Both the position numbers and the translations under genes were made by a program. A stretch of DNA of 40,033 nt from Bacteroidales bacterium (GTDB lineage: Bacteria; Bacteroidota; Bacteroidia; Bacteroidales; Tenuifilaceae), in contig DSBV01000016.1 in the NCBI GenBank assembly GCA_011045955.1, positions 1-40,033 of the forward strand, given 5' to 3'. Positions 1-9,071 of the stretch are shown here, one piece after another (within the stretch, counting starts at the first letter, position 1; the number at the start of each line of letters is the position of its first letter). The notes under the pieces were generated by a model that worked only from the letters and a program-made list of their open reading frames with translations, did not search any database and was not told where the DNA came from.

Positions 1-265
1 ACAGTTTGTTGCGAACAGAATTAACAGCAGGCCAAGGAAGCGGTATAGCTATAAAAGTCCTATACTTGTAAAAAACCAATTATTAACAAAGACAAAAGTT
101 GCATTTGTGACTTGAATCTTGCATTTAAATACTTTCATTCAACCCTTAAATATAGACAAATTTGGCAAACGTTTTTTCTGGTTTTGCTTTAATATCTTTT
201 TTTTGTGATGTAAGCAATCAAAAAGTAAGGCAAAAAGCTAATTTTGAAAATTAATACCAGGCGAT

Positions 266-913
266 GTGAGCATTTCAGTAGACAGAATTGTTAAAGCAAT
301 AGAGCTGAATATTTGGGAGTCATTGCCCGGATATGAGGCGCAGAAGCGAATGGAGCCATCGGTTCGTGCCGATTTGCTGGGAAACACTATGCCCAACCTG
401 TCGACACGGGAAAGCGCTGTAATGATACTGCTTTACCCTTTCGGCCAGGGGTTGAACTTTGTGCTAAACAAACGCCAAACCTACGATGGCCCTCACAGTG
501 GCCAGATGAGCCTGCCCGGCGGCAAATTCGATGATACCGACCTAACGCTCGATGGCACAGCGCTCAGGGAGACATACGAGGAAGTAGGTGTTGAACCCGG
601 GCAGGTTCAACTACTTGGCAGGTTAACCGAACTTTACATCCCTGTAAGCAATATGGTTGTTCAGCCCTTTGTGGGCTTTACGCCCCAAAAGCCTGTGTTT
701 ACCCCTAACCTGCAGGAGGTGGAGTATATTGTTGAGGTCCCGTTAACCGATTTGTTAGCCGAAGCCAATAAATCGGTAAGGGTGATTAGCTCACGCGGAC
801 GACCCATAACCGCACCCTACTACAACCTGAACAACGAAATGGTTTGGGGCGCCACTGCCATGATTCTATCAGAGTTTGAGGCGGTGGTGAGGAGAATAAT
901 TACCGAAAAGTAG
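266..913 (+). CDS. Nudix hydrolase, CoA pyrophosphatase type
   Basis: Predicted to cleave coenzyme A or related nucleoside diphosphate derivatives at the pyrophosphate bond, in the cytoplasm. The Nudix box runs about residues 85-109 (GGKFDD...LRETYEEVGV) and is preceded by the CoA-pyrophosphatase (UPF0035) pattern KRQTYDGPHSGQMSLPGG at about 69-86. That extension separates this subfamily from other Nudix proteins. At 215 aa the length is usual for the family. The start is GTG at 266; the ATG two bases upstream is followed at once by TGA in its own frame, so GTG is the only reasonable start. The gene stands alone ahead of a decayed minus-strand region. The subfamily call is fairly sure; the exact substrate is inferred. 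Confidence 0.88.
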   Translation: MSISVDRIVKAIELNIWESLPGYEAQKRMEPSVRADLLGNTMPNLSTRESAVMILLYPFGQGLNFVLNKRQTYDGPHSGQMSLPGGKFDDTDLTLDGTALRETYEEVGVEPGQVQLLGRLTELYIPVSNMVVQPFVGFTPQKPVFTPNLQEVEYIVEVPLTDLLAEANKSVRVISSRGRPITAPYYNLNNEMVWGATAMILSEFEAVVRRIITEK

Positions 914-958
914 AAAAGGTCTATATTAATTTGATTGAGAAACCATTACGCGAAAGGA

Positions 959-1433
959 CTATATATGTTTGATAATTGGTTTATTTGTTGATTTTAATAG
1001 CATATCAAGGTTCCCGCCTTTTTTACAAAACCAACAGTAATGGTATCGGCAAGTTCAATCATCATTTTATTTCTGATTTCTGCTGTTTGTTCGGTTACAC
1101 GTTTAACTGTTTTATTAAAAGGTGTTATTATTAAAATTCTTCCTTGTTCTTATGGTGTTTTAAATTCTGGTTCAATTTTTTCTTTTAATCCACGGGCTAA
1201 TGCGATTATTACAGGCTGTTTCCCTTTTAACAGATAATGCAGTACATCTTTCTCAAACTGGCGCTATGAAGACCGCTGATAACACAGTTAGCTTTTTCTC
1301 TTTGTTCGATATCCCAGTTGTAGCACTTTAAGACTACCGATGCAGGCACCTTGCAATTGCAGAGAATTGCAGTCATCTCAAGTTTTAATAATTCTTCATT
1401 CCCAAATAGTTGTTCTATTTTCATTTTCAACAA
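959..1433 (-). pseudogene. Decayed DprA-like (SLOG-fold) DNA-processing protein gene
   Basis: Reading the minus strand from about 1427 gives MKIEQLFGNEELL, then CKVPASVVLKCYNWDIEQRE and NCVISGLHS, which match the start of small Bacteroidota DprA-like proteins. Near 1250-1260 the frame shifts, and the next frame continues with FEKDVLHYLLKGKQPVIIAL. An in-frame TAA follows the FKTP sequence. After it come GRILIITPFNKTVKRVTEQT and IRNKMMIELADTITVGFVKK. A second shift in an A-run near 1020 leads to GGNLDMLLKSTNKPIIKHI and a final TAG at 959-961. The full-length product would be close to the family's usual size, so this is loss by small indels rather than truncation. It lies directly downstream of another decayed gene on the same strand. 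Family recognition comes from memory of the motifs. Confidence 0.72.
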
Positions 1434-1557
1434 ATCTGTTTAAGATTTTTCAAACTCACGGCTTTTTAAATCGAACTCCCACACTTTATATTTTAATGTT
1501 TATTCTAACACAATCTTTATCAGTAATTTCGTCATAAACTACTCCCTGCTTTTTCAC

Positions 1558-2626
1558 TTAAATCCGATGATCTCCAATAAAATCTTTACCTCGTTGTGTA
1601 ATTAAATATGCCTGATTGGGATTTTTGGGTTTTCAGGGATTGCGTATTGAAGCAGGCCATTAACTCTGAGAGGTTTTTATATAATCATCTCTAAAACGAT
1701 CTTTGTCTTTATACCCAAGTGTTTTTGTAAGTTCTTCAAGACTTGCTGGTTCAAGGGTTAGTATTAATATACGCAGAATTGTTTTTCCTCTTTTCTTTAA
1801 TAACTCCCGGCTTTTTTCCTCCCAACTCCCCGCTTTTTTAACTCTTTCAATCTGTATATTGTTGATAATCAAAAATCTTAATTTATCTAACTCCCTGCTT
1901 TTTTCTTCCCATGTCTTAGCAAGTTCTACTGCCAATAAATCAGCATCTGTCAACTCTTTAAATTCTGAGTTAAGTGGTATATTCTTTGATAAATTTAATT
2001 TTCGTTCCCCTACTTGATTGGAATTTAACTGGGCTAATCCAATTAACATAGCGTATCTATCGCCAATTCTGTCAATAATTAGGGGTATAGCAGTTTTAAA
2101 CATATCATCTTCAATGAAAGAAGGTTTTGCAACGGGAGTATAGATGTTTAAATGCTTAGTAATATTTTTTACCCCTGAACCAATTTCGTCTGCCCAGTTT
2201 AATTCGCTAAAAAACCTTCTGATGTTTGGGTTTTTAGGTTCTGCACTGAATGTATCTAAGTCCAATGGCCCTGTGAAACGAGGTTTATAGGGATTTTTTG
2301 CCTCAACCCTGTCGGTGTAAATAATAATCTCGCTTGCCAGAGCGGTATTATACTCTCCATGAATAATAGGTATGGTGGATTGATTACTGCGGGGTTATTC
2401 AATGCAGTAATAATGTCCTTTTTAGTTGCATGATATTGCTTGCATTAAACCCGCTTACAGCCCCGTTATCAGTAAACCCCCAATAAAATAAAACCTCCCT
2501 CTTTGTTCAGAAAGGCGCAAACGGTATCGTATAAGGTAACAGGAACTCCATTTTGGGCTTCTTTAAACTCAATGCGGAGCCCTCGCCTTTAGATATTATT
2601 TGCTTTATTTCTTGTTCTGTAAGCAT
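1558..2626 (-). pseudogene. Decayed AlbA_2/Schlafen-type ATP-binding regulator gene
   Basis: The minus strand from ATG 2626 encodes an AlbA_2 N-terminus (MLTEQEIKQIISKGEG, LRIEFKEAQNG, VCAFLNKEGGFILLGV), then TGA-TAA. The next frame continues TDNGAVSGFNASNIMQ and, after another shift, DIITALNNPAVINP. About 250 residues expected in intact relatives are missing. The sequence resumes near the ATPase-like module (TIPIIHGEYNTALASEIIIY) and runs through KNPNIRRFFSELNWADEIGS, the HATPase_c_4-type signature of this family. A long C-terminal part follows with two WEEKSREL repeats. Further shifts occur near 1665 and 1625 before NQAYLITQRGKDFIGDHRI and TAA at 1558-1560. Intact members are about 450-550 aa and usually accessory. 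Several shifts plus a deletion make this a dead gene, not a single sequencing error. Confidence 0.78.
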
Positions 2627-2815
2627 ATCGCAATTTAAAATTTATTCCCCCTTTTTCTTCTAATTCTTTTATCCGAAGTTCTATGAATTAATAAATTCCA
2701 ACAGGCTAATAAAGTAGTGATGTGGAAACATTTTTAGAGGAAATTAGTCAATAGAAACACAAAAACATTTAAACTGTTTATTTCTAATGATATATCGATG
2801 TAATCCTGACCTATC

Positions 2816-2854
2816 AAAATCTTTCATCCCGAAGTTTCGGAATGAATAGATTTT
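2816..2854 (-). terminator. Imperfect hairpin downstream of ftsZ
   Basis: AAAATCT at 2816-2822 pairs with AGATTTT at 2848-2854, and the inner part is CCGAAGTTTCGG. The two roughly 18-base arms differ by one mismatch and one inserted base. The hairpin lies about 50 bases beyond the ftsZ stop on the minus strand, so it is a reasonable transcription end for the dcw operon, although no long T-run follows it. The rest of 2640-2904 is AT-rich and shows no gene. The hairpin could instead be a copy of an interspersed palindromic repeat, because a related TCCCGA...TCGGGA palindrome occurs at 18884-18899. Confidence 0.5.
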
Positions 2855-2904
2855 GCTAGTCGATTCGTCAATTGATTTTTCATGTGACGAATTTGGGTTC
2901 AGAA

Positions 2905-4374
2905 TCAATCTACATTGTCGTAAAGATAAGGGTTTTCGGGGTTGATGATGATATCGTCGTCGGTAAGGGTTACCTTTGTAATGGTAGTGGATTTTGGGGG
3001 TTCGGTGGGCTCAATGTTCATGTTGCGGCGCTTATAGGCTGGTACATTCTCAATTTCGTCGAGGTTTACCCATTTGTTATTGCTAGTTCCGCTGAATTGT
3101 GCTACCTGGGGAGCAGCGGGTTTGCCTGTGGTTGGTTGAATGTCTAACTCAATTTCGTTAGTTTTAGTAGGCTGTACGGATTTTACTTCAAAAACATCGG
3201 AATTAACATCGAATTCAATTACCCTTTGGGCAGGATCAATTGTTGGTTGTTTTTTGGGTTTGCTAGTTTGCCTTATAGGGGTTGGATCAATCTCAGGGGT
3301 GTCGTTAACCAGCTCAACTTTAGTGGAATGCTGTTCGGAATCGAGCGAAATAACCTCAACATTGCGCTCCTTTACGTAGAGTTCTGGTATGCTGTTGGTT
3401 CCAAAACCTGTGGCAATTACCGTAACCTTTAGATCCTCGTCAAGCGATGGGTCGCAGCCATTACCCCAGATTAGGTCGGCATCGTCGCCGGCGGCGTGCT
3501 GAACGTAATCAATTATTACGCCAACCTCTTCCATGGTAATCTCATCCTGACCGTAGGTGATATTGAGCAGGATATTGCGGGCACCCGATATGTCGTTGTT
3601 GTTGAGTAAGGGTGATTCGAGGGCTTGTTTAACTGCTTGGAGCGCACGATTTTCGCCACTGGCCATACCTGAGCCCATTAGGGCAACACCGCTATTGTAC
3701 ATTACGGTCTCCACATCGGCAAAATCAACATTGATATACCCATGTACGGTGATTATTTCGGCAATACCTTTGGCGGCGGTTGCCAGAACATCGTCGGCTT
3801 TGGCAAATGCCTCGGTAAGTTTCAGGTTCCTGTACACCTCCAGTAGTTTCTCGTTGTTAATGACCAGTAGCGAGTCAACATGCTGACTAATATTCTTAAT
3901 ACCCTCAATGGCTTGCTTCATCTTTGTCCGCCCTTCCGTTCGGAAAGGGATGGTAACAATGGCTACTGTTAGTATGCCAAGTTCCTTTGCGGCCTTAGCA
4001 ATAATTGGTGCGGCGCCTGTTCCGGTTCCGCCACCCATACCTGCTGTAATGAACACCATCTTGGTGTTTTTCTGCAGCAGGTTTACAATTTGATCCAAGC
4101 TCTCAATGGCAGCCTGACGGCCAATATCCGGGTTATTCCCGGCACCACGGCCCTCGGTGAGGGTAGCGCCAAGCTGAATCTTAAACTCAACCGGGCTGTT
4201 AACTAGTGCTTGTGCATCGGTATTGCATAGGACAAAGTCAACATCCTTTATTCCCATGCGATGCATGTAGTTTACAGCATTACCTCCGCCACCACCAACT
4301 CCTATAACTTTTATGATTGATTGGTTTGTGATAGGCAGGTCAAAATTTATTATATCGTCACCCATGTCATTCAT
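2905..4374 (-). CDS. ftsZ: Cell division protein FtsZ
   Basis: Tubulin-like GTPase that polymerises into the cytokinetic ring under the membrane. Counting from the ATG at 4374, the nucleotide-binding loop [13 protein letters not shown] is at about 25-37, the tubulin signature GGGTGTG is at 114-120, and a [11 protein letters not shown] stretch matches the T7 loop. The globular part ends near residue 325. It is followed by an unusually long charged tail of about 160 residues that contains NVPAYKRRN, resembling the conserved C-terminal peptide, but with about 50 more residues after it. A TTG 18 bases upstream extends the frame, but ATG 4374 gives the usual N-terminus. It is the last gene of the dcw cluster, 55 bases after ftsA, so it may have extra regulation of its own. 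Confidence 0.97.
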   Translation of the reverse strand: MNDMGDDIINFDLPITNQSIIKVIGVGGGGGNAVNYMHRMGIKDVDFVLCNTDAQALVNSPVEFKIQLGATLTEGRGAGNNPDIGRQAAIESLDQIVNLLQKNTKMVFITAGMGGGTGTGAAPIIAKAAKELGILTVAIVTIPFRTEGRTKMKQAIEGIKNISQHVDSLLVINNEKLLEVYRNLKLTEAFAKADDVLATAAKGIAEIITVHGYINVDFADVETVMYNSGVALMGSGMASGENRALQAVKQALESPLLNNNDISGARNILLNITYGQDEITMEEVGVIIDYVQHAAGDDADLIWGNGCDPSLDEDLKVTVIATGFGTNSIPELYVKERNVEVISLDSEQHSTKVELVNDTPEIDPTPIRQTSKPKKQPTIDPAQRVIEFDVNSDVFEVKSVQPTKTNEIELDIQPTTGKPAAPQVAQFSGTSNNKWVNLDEIENVPAYKRRNMNIEPTEPPKSTTITKVTLTDDDIIINPENPYLYDNVD

Positions 4375-4429
4375 TAATAAAGGTTTACACAATTACTATT
4401 TTTAATGGATCACACAAGACAATAACAGA

Positions 4430-5737
4430 TTAGTTTATATCATCCTCGGCAAAAAGTTTGGAGAGTACATCGGTAATTTTCATTCCCAGTGTACGTTTAT
4501 GGGTTTGCTTTGACTCCTTTGCCTGAGCTTCGATAAATTCTTCCGTGGTTGTACACGGTGAGGCTTCGCCGGCATCGATATACTCCAGCCCCATTAAGCC
4601 CAGGCCAATAACGGTGGAGTATTGCGGGTAGTTGTAATGCTCAAGCGATTCGGAGCATAGCATCTCCGAGGGGTATCCAATTCGAACATCGTATCCCCAC
4701 TTGAATTTTATAAGCGAAACAATATGTTTTAGCAACGCACCTCCTCCGGTAATTACAACACCTGCTGTAAGCTTATTAGCAAAGCCCGACGTCTGGATTT
4801 CGAACATGACGTATTCAAGTATCTCCTCCATGCGAGCTTGGATAATTCCAGCAAGACTTCGCATGGATATTTCCTTTGACTCTCTTCCGCCTATTCCGGG
4901 AACGGTGATGATTTTGTTATCGGGGGCCATGCTCATCAATGCGTAGCCGTGATGGCGCTTTAGCATCTCGGCGTACTTTTGAAGTATTTGACAACCCTCC
5001 TTGATATCCAGCGTAATAATTGAGCCACCAATAGGTATCACTGCCGTGTGGCGCACAAAGCCATTGTAGTAAACGGCCAAATCGGTGGTGCCTCCACCTA
5101 TGTCGATTAGGGCTACACCTGCTTCGCGCTCCTCGTCGGTAAGCACGGCCTTAGAAGAGGCCAGGGGCTCAAGTATAAGCTCCGACACCTTTAATCCTGC
5201 ACGATCCACGCACTTCTCAATGTGCTTAGCCGATGAGGTTTTCCCAATTACGATGTGGAAGTTAGCGCCAAGCCTCCTGCCTAGCATGCCAATGGGTTTA
5301 TCGTCTTCTATCTTTACATTATCGATTGAGAAATCCAACGGCAGTACATGAAGAATGCTATCGCCTGTGTCAACGGGGATCATGTACATATCCTCAATTA
5401 GGCGCTTAATGTGGCTTTTCTTGATTTCGGTTTCTTCAGGGCCTAGCGTGATGTAACCATGGTTTTTAATGCTGTAGATGTGTTGGCCTGCTATTCCAAT
5501 AAAAGCCGATTTGATTTTAACCCCAGCCTGCAATTCTGCCTCACGAATGGTTTTCTCTACTGCTTTTACTGTTTCCTCAATATTCTGAATCATTCCCTTT
5601 TTTATGCCTGTGGAATCGGTAGAACTAAAGCCCACAATCTGAAAGCGTCCGTTTGTGGTGCGTTTCCCTATTAAGGTAACTACCTTGGTTGTACCAAGGT
5701 CAATTGCAGCTACGTAAGTGTTATTGTCTTGTGCCAT
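4430..5737 (-). CDS. ftsA: Cell division protein FtsA
   Basis: Actin-like ATPase that anchors FtsZ filaments to the membrane and recruits later division proteins. The phosphate-binding motif AAIDLGTTKV lies at the N-terminus, and the second one (VALIDIGGGTTDLAVY) lies near residue 205-220. VVITGGGALL near the adenosine site completes the ATPase fold. The extreme C-terminus (MKITDVLSKLFAEDD) is amphipathic and matches the membrane-targeting helix. I chose ATG 5737, five bases after the ftsQ stop. The frame continues upstream to a TTG inside ftsQ, which is unlikely to be used. From the chosen ATG the protein is 435 aa, normal for Bacteroidota FtsA. Confidence 0.96.
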   Translation of the reverse strand: MAQDNNTYVAAIDLGTTKVVTLIGKRTTNGRFQIVGFSSTDSTGIKKGMIQNIEETVKAVEKTIREAELQAGVKIKSAFIGIAGQHIYSIKNHGYITLGPEETEIKKSHIKRLIEDMYMIPVDTGDSILHVLPLDFSIDNVKIEDDKPIGMLGRRLGANFHIVIGKTSSAKHIEKCVDRAGLKVSELILEPLASSKAVLTDEEREAGVALIDIGGGTTDLAVYYNGFVRHTAVIPIGGSIITLDIKEGCQILQKYAEMLKRHHGYALMSMAPDNKIITVPGIGGRESKEISMRSLAGIIQARMEEILEYVMFEIQTSGFANKLTAGVVITGGGALLKHIVSLIKFKWGYDVRIGYPSEMLCSESLEHYNYPQYSTVIGLGLMGLEYIDAGEASPCTTTEEFIEAQAKESKQTHKRTLGMKITDVLSKLFAEDDIN

Positions 5738-5742
5738 AGTTG

Positions 5743-6549
5743 TTAGTATTTCGTGCAAACTATTTGATTTTTAAATTTCAGGTTAATTACGGCGTATTTA
5801 TTCCAGCCCTCGGCTGGCATTGCTTTCTCGTAAAAGAGTCTAAGTTTCTTGAGTTTAACCTCGAAGTTATCCAAGCTGCCCAGCGCAATGATATGGGGGC
5901 TAACCAAGGGAATAAGCTCAATGTTATTGTGGTTACGAACGTAAACCTGCACTATTTGCGCATTCCAAAACTTGTCGTTGTTTACATACATTGCAAACTC
6001 ATATAGCTTGTGAATAAAGTTTTTTGGCTCTTTTTTTGTGCTATCGGTAATAGCTGTAACATCAAGGTTGGGTACAACCTTAAATGGCTCCAGTATATTG
6101 CCGTTTGCCACCAGCGTGTTGGCTGCAAAGCCCGATGAGTAGGGTAAAATTTTGCCCGAATCGTCGATATAGTAGGTTTGCCCTTTGGCATTAAAAACTC
6201 TTAGCACCGGTTGCCGTTGTGTGATTTCCACTTTAAGCGTACCTTTAGCAGTTTTAAAGGCCTGAACATCGCGCACGGCTGCCATTTGGCAAATTTCCTG
6301 TTCGATTTTATGGGTATTTATCCTACTGAGTGGCATTCCTAGGGGTGAGTTCTTCGATTTAACAATGGTATTATATACATCCTTTGCTTTCACAAACTTG
6401 AGCCTAGCGCTATCGAGTACCCTAACCTCAAGTTTTGTGCAGCGTTGCCCCTTATAAACTTTATTGGCATAGGTGAGACCATAAATAGCCCAGGTCAATA
6501 CAAAAAGCCAAGCAAATATTCTAAGTCCTATGCGCAATTTCTTATTCAT
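5743..6549 (-). CDS. ftsQ: Cell division protein FtsQ/DivIB
   Basis: Bitopic inner-membrane division protein that links early and late divisome components. A short cytoplasmic stretch is followed by one transmembrane segment (about 8-28, IGLRIFAWLFVLTWAIYGL). A POTRA-like domain follows (about 40-115, including VEITQRQPVLRVFNAKGQ, the typical end of that module), then a periplasmic FtsQ domain. Sequence conservation in this family is low, so the call rests on this architecture and on the position between murC and ftsA. The ATG overlaps the murC stop by eight bases (ATGAATAA), indicating translational coupling. At 268 aa the length is normal. Confidence 0.92.
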   Translation of the reverse strand: MNKKLRIGLRIFAWLFVLTWAIYGLTYANKVYKGQRCTKLEVRVLDSARLKFVKAKDVYNTIVKSKNSPLGMPLSRINTHKIEQEICQMAAVRDVQAFKTAKGTLKVEITQRQPVLRVFNAKGQTYYIDDSGKILPYSSGFAANTLVANGNILEPFKVVPNLDVTAITDSTKKEPKNFIHKLYEFAMYVNNDKFWNAQIVQVYVRNHNNIELIPLVSPHIIALGSLDNFEVKLKKLRLFYEKAMPAEGWNKYAVINLKFKNQIVCTKY

Positions 6550-7939
6550 TTTTCTGCTTGTTTTCCTTTACTTCAAGGGTTTTAACTATATCTTTTATCA
6601 TTCTGTCGATATCACCCGCACCAATGGTCAGTAGTATTTCCACATTGTTGCAATTTAGCCAGCTGATTAAATCGGCCTTTGGAACAACTTGTGCATTGCC
6701 GTTACTCATCAGTTTGACTATAGTCTCCGAGGTAACCCCTTCAATTGGCAGTTCCCTGGCCGGATATATCTCAGTGATAATTGGCCTGTCAAGTTTGTCG
6801 AGTGCCGCAGCAAACTCCGCTGCAAAGTCGTGGGTTCGGCTGTACAGGTGGGGTTGAAATATTCCAGTAATTTTTCGGTGGGGGAAAACCTCACGAACTG
6901 ACCTTACCAACGCCTCAATCTCGCTGGGATGGTGTGCATAATCATCAATGTAGATGATTTTTGTTCCTCTATACCTTACATCAAAGCGGCGCTGAACACC
7001 CCTAAATGACTCTAAGCCGTGAGCTAACTTATCGGCAGAAACGCCAAGGGTTAACGCTGCTGCCGATGCGGCAATCGCGTTTTCCAGGTTGTAATAACCT
7101 GGCACTCCGAGTGCTAGATCGTTTATTGAACCCCGTGGCGTTACAAGGGTAAATCTGTAAAGCCCATCGTGTATGCTGATGTTTGTTGGGTAGTAATGGC
7201 AGTCGGGCGTGAATCCGTAAGTGGTTACTTCTACTCCCTTGGCCACGTTAGGTTTGAATGCAATATTTTGCTTCACAACCAGGTATCCGCCAGGTTTTAT
7301 CAGCGACACGAATTCCTGAAAGGCATTAAGTACAGCATCGTAAGTGCCGTATATGTCCAGATGGTCGGCATCAATTGATGTAACAATGGCAAGGTATGGG
7401 TGAAGTGTAAGGAAGCTGCGGTCGTACTCATCGGCTTCAACCACAAGTAGCTGTTTGCCTTGGTCGGCAAGTATCAAATTGCTGGAGTAATTGCGCGATA
7501 TGCCACCCAAAAAGGCATCGCAGCCCATTGAAGTGGCTAAAAGGTGAGCCAACAGGGTTGATGTAGTAGTTTTTCCGTGAGTGCCAGCAACGGCTATGGT
7601 TTTATAGCTTGAACTTAGTAGTCCTAGAGCCTGTGCGCGCTTCATAAGCACAAATCCATTTCTTCGGAAATATTCAAGTTCGCCGTGGCTTGCCGGTATG
7701 GCTGGTGTATAGATTACGAGTGTTTCTTCCTTGTTCAGAAATGCAGGAGGAATGGCCTCAACACTATCGGTATAATGGATATTTGCTCCCGCAGCTTCAA
7801 GATTTAATGTAATATCGGACGAAATCCTATCGTAACCTGCAACGGGAATACCGTAGTGTAAGTAGTAGCGGGCAATGGCGCTCATACCAATCCCACCAAT
7901 TCCAATTAGGTAAGCCCTTTTTACTGCGTTCAGATCCAT
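6542..7939 (-). CDS. murC: UDP-N-acetylmuramate--L-alanine ligase MurC
   Basis: Cytoplasmic Mur ligase that adds L-alanine to UDP-MurNAc at the expense of ATP, the first peptide step of peptidoglycan precursor synthesis. The N-terminal Rossmann motif GIGGIGMSA is followed by the ATP-binding loop GTHGKTTTS at about residues 119-127. Later motifs include EADEYDRSF, DADHLDIY and DDYAHHPSEI, all typical of MurC. I chose ATG 7939, four bases past the murG stop; the frame extends upstream to a TTG that would overlap murG. The gene overlaps ftsQ by eight bases. There is no fusion to Ddl, unlike in some other bacteria. Confidence 0.97.
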   Translation of the reverse strand: MDLNAVKRAYLIGIGGIGMSAIARYYLHYGIPVAGYDRISSDITLNLEAAGANIHYTDSVEAIPPAFLNKEETLVIYTPAIPASHGELEYFRRNGFVLMKRAQALGLLSSSYKTIAVAGTHGKTTTSTLLAHLLATSMGCDAFLGGISRNYSSNLILADQGKQLLVVEADEYDRSFLTLHPYLAIVTSIDADHLDIYGTYDAVLNAFQEFVSLIKPGGYLVVKQNIAFKPNVAKGVEVTTYGFTPDCHYYPTNISIHDGLYRFTLVTPRGSINDLALGVPGYYNLENAIAASAAALTLGVSADKLAHGLESFRGVQRRFDVRYRGTKIIYIDDYAHHPSEIEALVRSVREVFPHRKITGIFQPHLYSRTHDFAAEFAAALDKLDRPIITEIYPARELPIEGVTSETIVKLMSNGNAQVVPKADLISWLNCNNVEILLTIGAGDIDRMIKDIVKTLEVKENKQKNE

Positions 7940-7943
7940 TGGT

Positions 7944-9071
7944 TCAATTTTTAACTTTTTCAATACCTGCTAGTTTTAAAACTTCAAGGGCTATTGTTGT
8001 AGCCGAGTTTCGTAGCGCCAAGCGGGCAATGTTTTCCGATAATTTTTTCTGTTCCGCAGGATTGTCAAGTAATTCCCAGGCTGCTTTAACCAGGTTCTCT
8101 TTTGCTTGACAGTCGGGTATCATTTTGGCAGCATCGCACGACACCAGCGCCTGGGCGTTGCGGGTTTGGTGGTCTTCAGCAACATTGGGCGATGGTATAA
8201 GTATGCAGGGTTTGGCCACGAGGCAAAGCTCCGATATTGTGCCAGCTCCGGCTCGTGAAATGATGATATCGGTTGAAATGTAGGCCAAGTCCATGCGGGC
8301 AATAAAATCGTAGAGCCTGATATTCTCAACAGGATTGTTACTAAGGGCTTCCTTTACCGTTTGGTAGTAAAGTTTACCGGTTTGCCATATCACAACAATA
8401 TCGGGTCGGGCTTTTATTAGGTGGAGCGAAGCCATAAGGCTTTGGTTGATGGTGTGGGCACCAAGGCTTCCGCCTAAAACGAGTAAAACCTTTTTGCCGG
8501 CTTCAACGCCAAAATATTCTTGCCCCTGATTGCGGGTAACCGAAAGGTTTTCGATATCTTGCCTTACAGGATTGCCTGTTAGCATTATCTTTTCGGCAGG
8601 GAAATACTTTTCCATTCCCTCGTAGGCCACGCATATTGCCTTAGCCTTTTTTGCCAGTAATTTATTGGTAACTCCTGCGTACGAGTTTTGTTCCTGGATA
8701 AGTGTTGGAATGCCTTTACGTTGAGCTGCTTTTAATACCGGACCGCTGGCATATCCTCCAACCCCCACAGCAACCTGTGGCTTAAAATCCTTAACTATTT
8801 GATTTGCTTTGAATAGACTCTTAATCAACTTATAAATCACCCAGATGTTCCTGAGTGTTAGGCTACGTGAGAATCCGGCAATCGGCAATCCTACAATTCT
8901 GTAACCGGCCTGTGGCACCTTATCCATTTCCATGCGTCCTTCGGCTCCAACAAAAAGAATATCCACATCGGGCTCTAGCTCCCGAATGGCGTTGGCTATG
9001 GAAATGGCGGGGAAAATGTGACCGCCTGTTCCGCCACCACTAATTATTATCCTTAACCGGCTCTTCTCCAT
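7944..9071 (-). CDS. murG: UDP-GlcNAc:undecaprenyl-PP-MurNAc-pentapeptide transferase MurG
   Basis: Membrane-associated GT-B glycosyltransferase that adds GlcNAc to lipid I to form lipid II on the inner leaflet. The N-terminal glycine-rich loop SGGGTGGHIFPAI is followed by VGVGGYASGP. The C-terminal half has LGGSLGAHTIN and the donor-site motif SRAGAGTISEL. The frame is open for 20 codons upstream from a TTG, but ATG 9071 places the loop at the expected distance from the N-terminus and gives 375 aa, normal for MurG. From this start it overlaps the end of ftsW by 32 bases, fitting tight coupling of the flippase/polymerase-stage genes. Confidence 0.97.
   Translation of the reverse strand: MEKSRLRIIISGGGTGGHIFPAISIANAIRELEPDVDILFVGAEGRMEMDKVPQAGYRIVGLPIAGFSRSLTLRNIWVIYKLIKSLFKANQIVKDFKPQVAVGVGGYASGPVLKAAQRKGIPTLIQEQNSYAGVTNKLLAKKAKAICVAYEGMEKYFPAEKIMLTGNPVRQDIENLSVTRNQGQEYFGVEAGKKVLLVLGGSLGAHTINQSLMASLHLIKARPDIVVIWQTGKLYYQTVKEALSNNPVENIRLYDFIARMDLAYISTDIIISRAGAGTISELCLVAKPCILIPSPNVAEDHQTRNAQALVSCDAAKMIPDCQAKENLVKAAWELLDNPAEQKKLSENIARLALRNSATTIALEVLKLAGIEKVKN

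Noticed and set aside
1-70. On the minus strand a signal-peptide-like translation (LYRFLGLLLILFATNC) runs off the left edge.
   Set aside because: A TAG stop lies immediately before it and there is no ATG, GTG or TTG in frame; too short to call without the sequence beyond the window.
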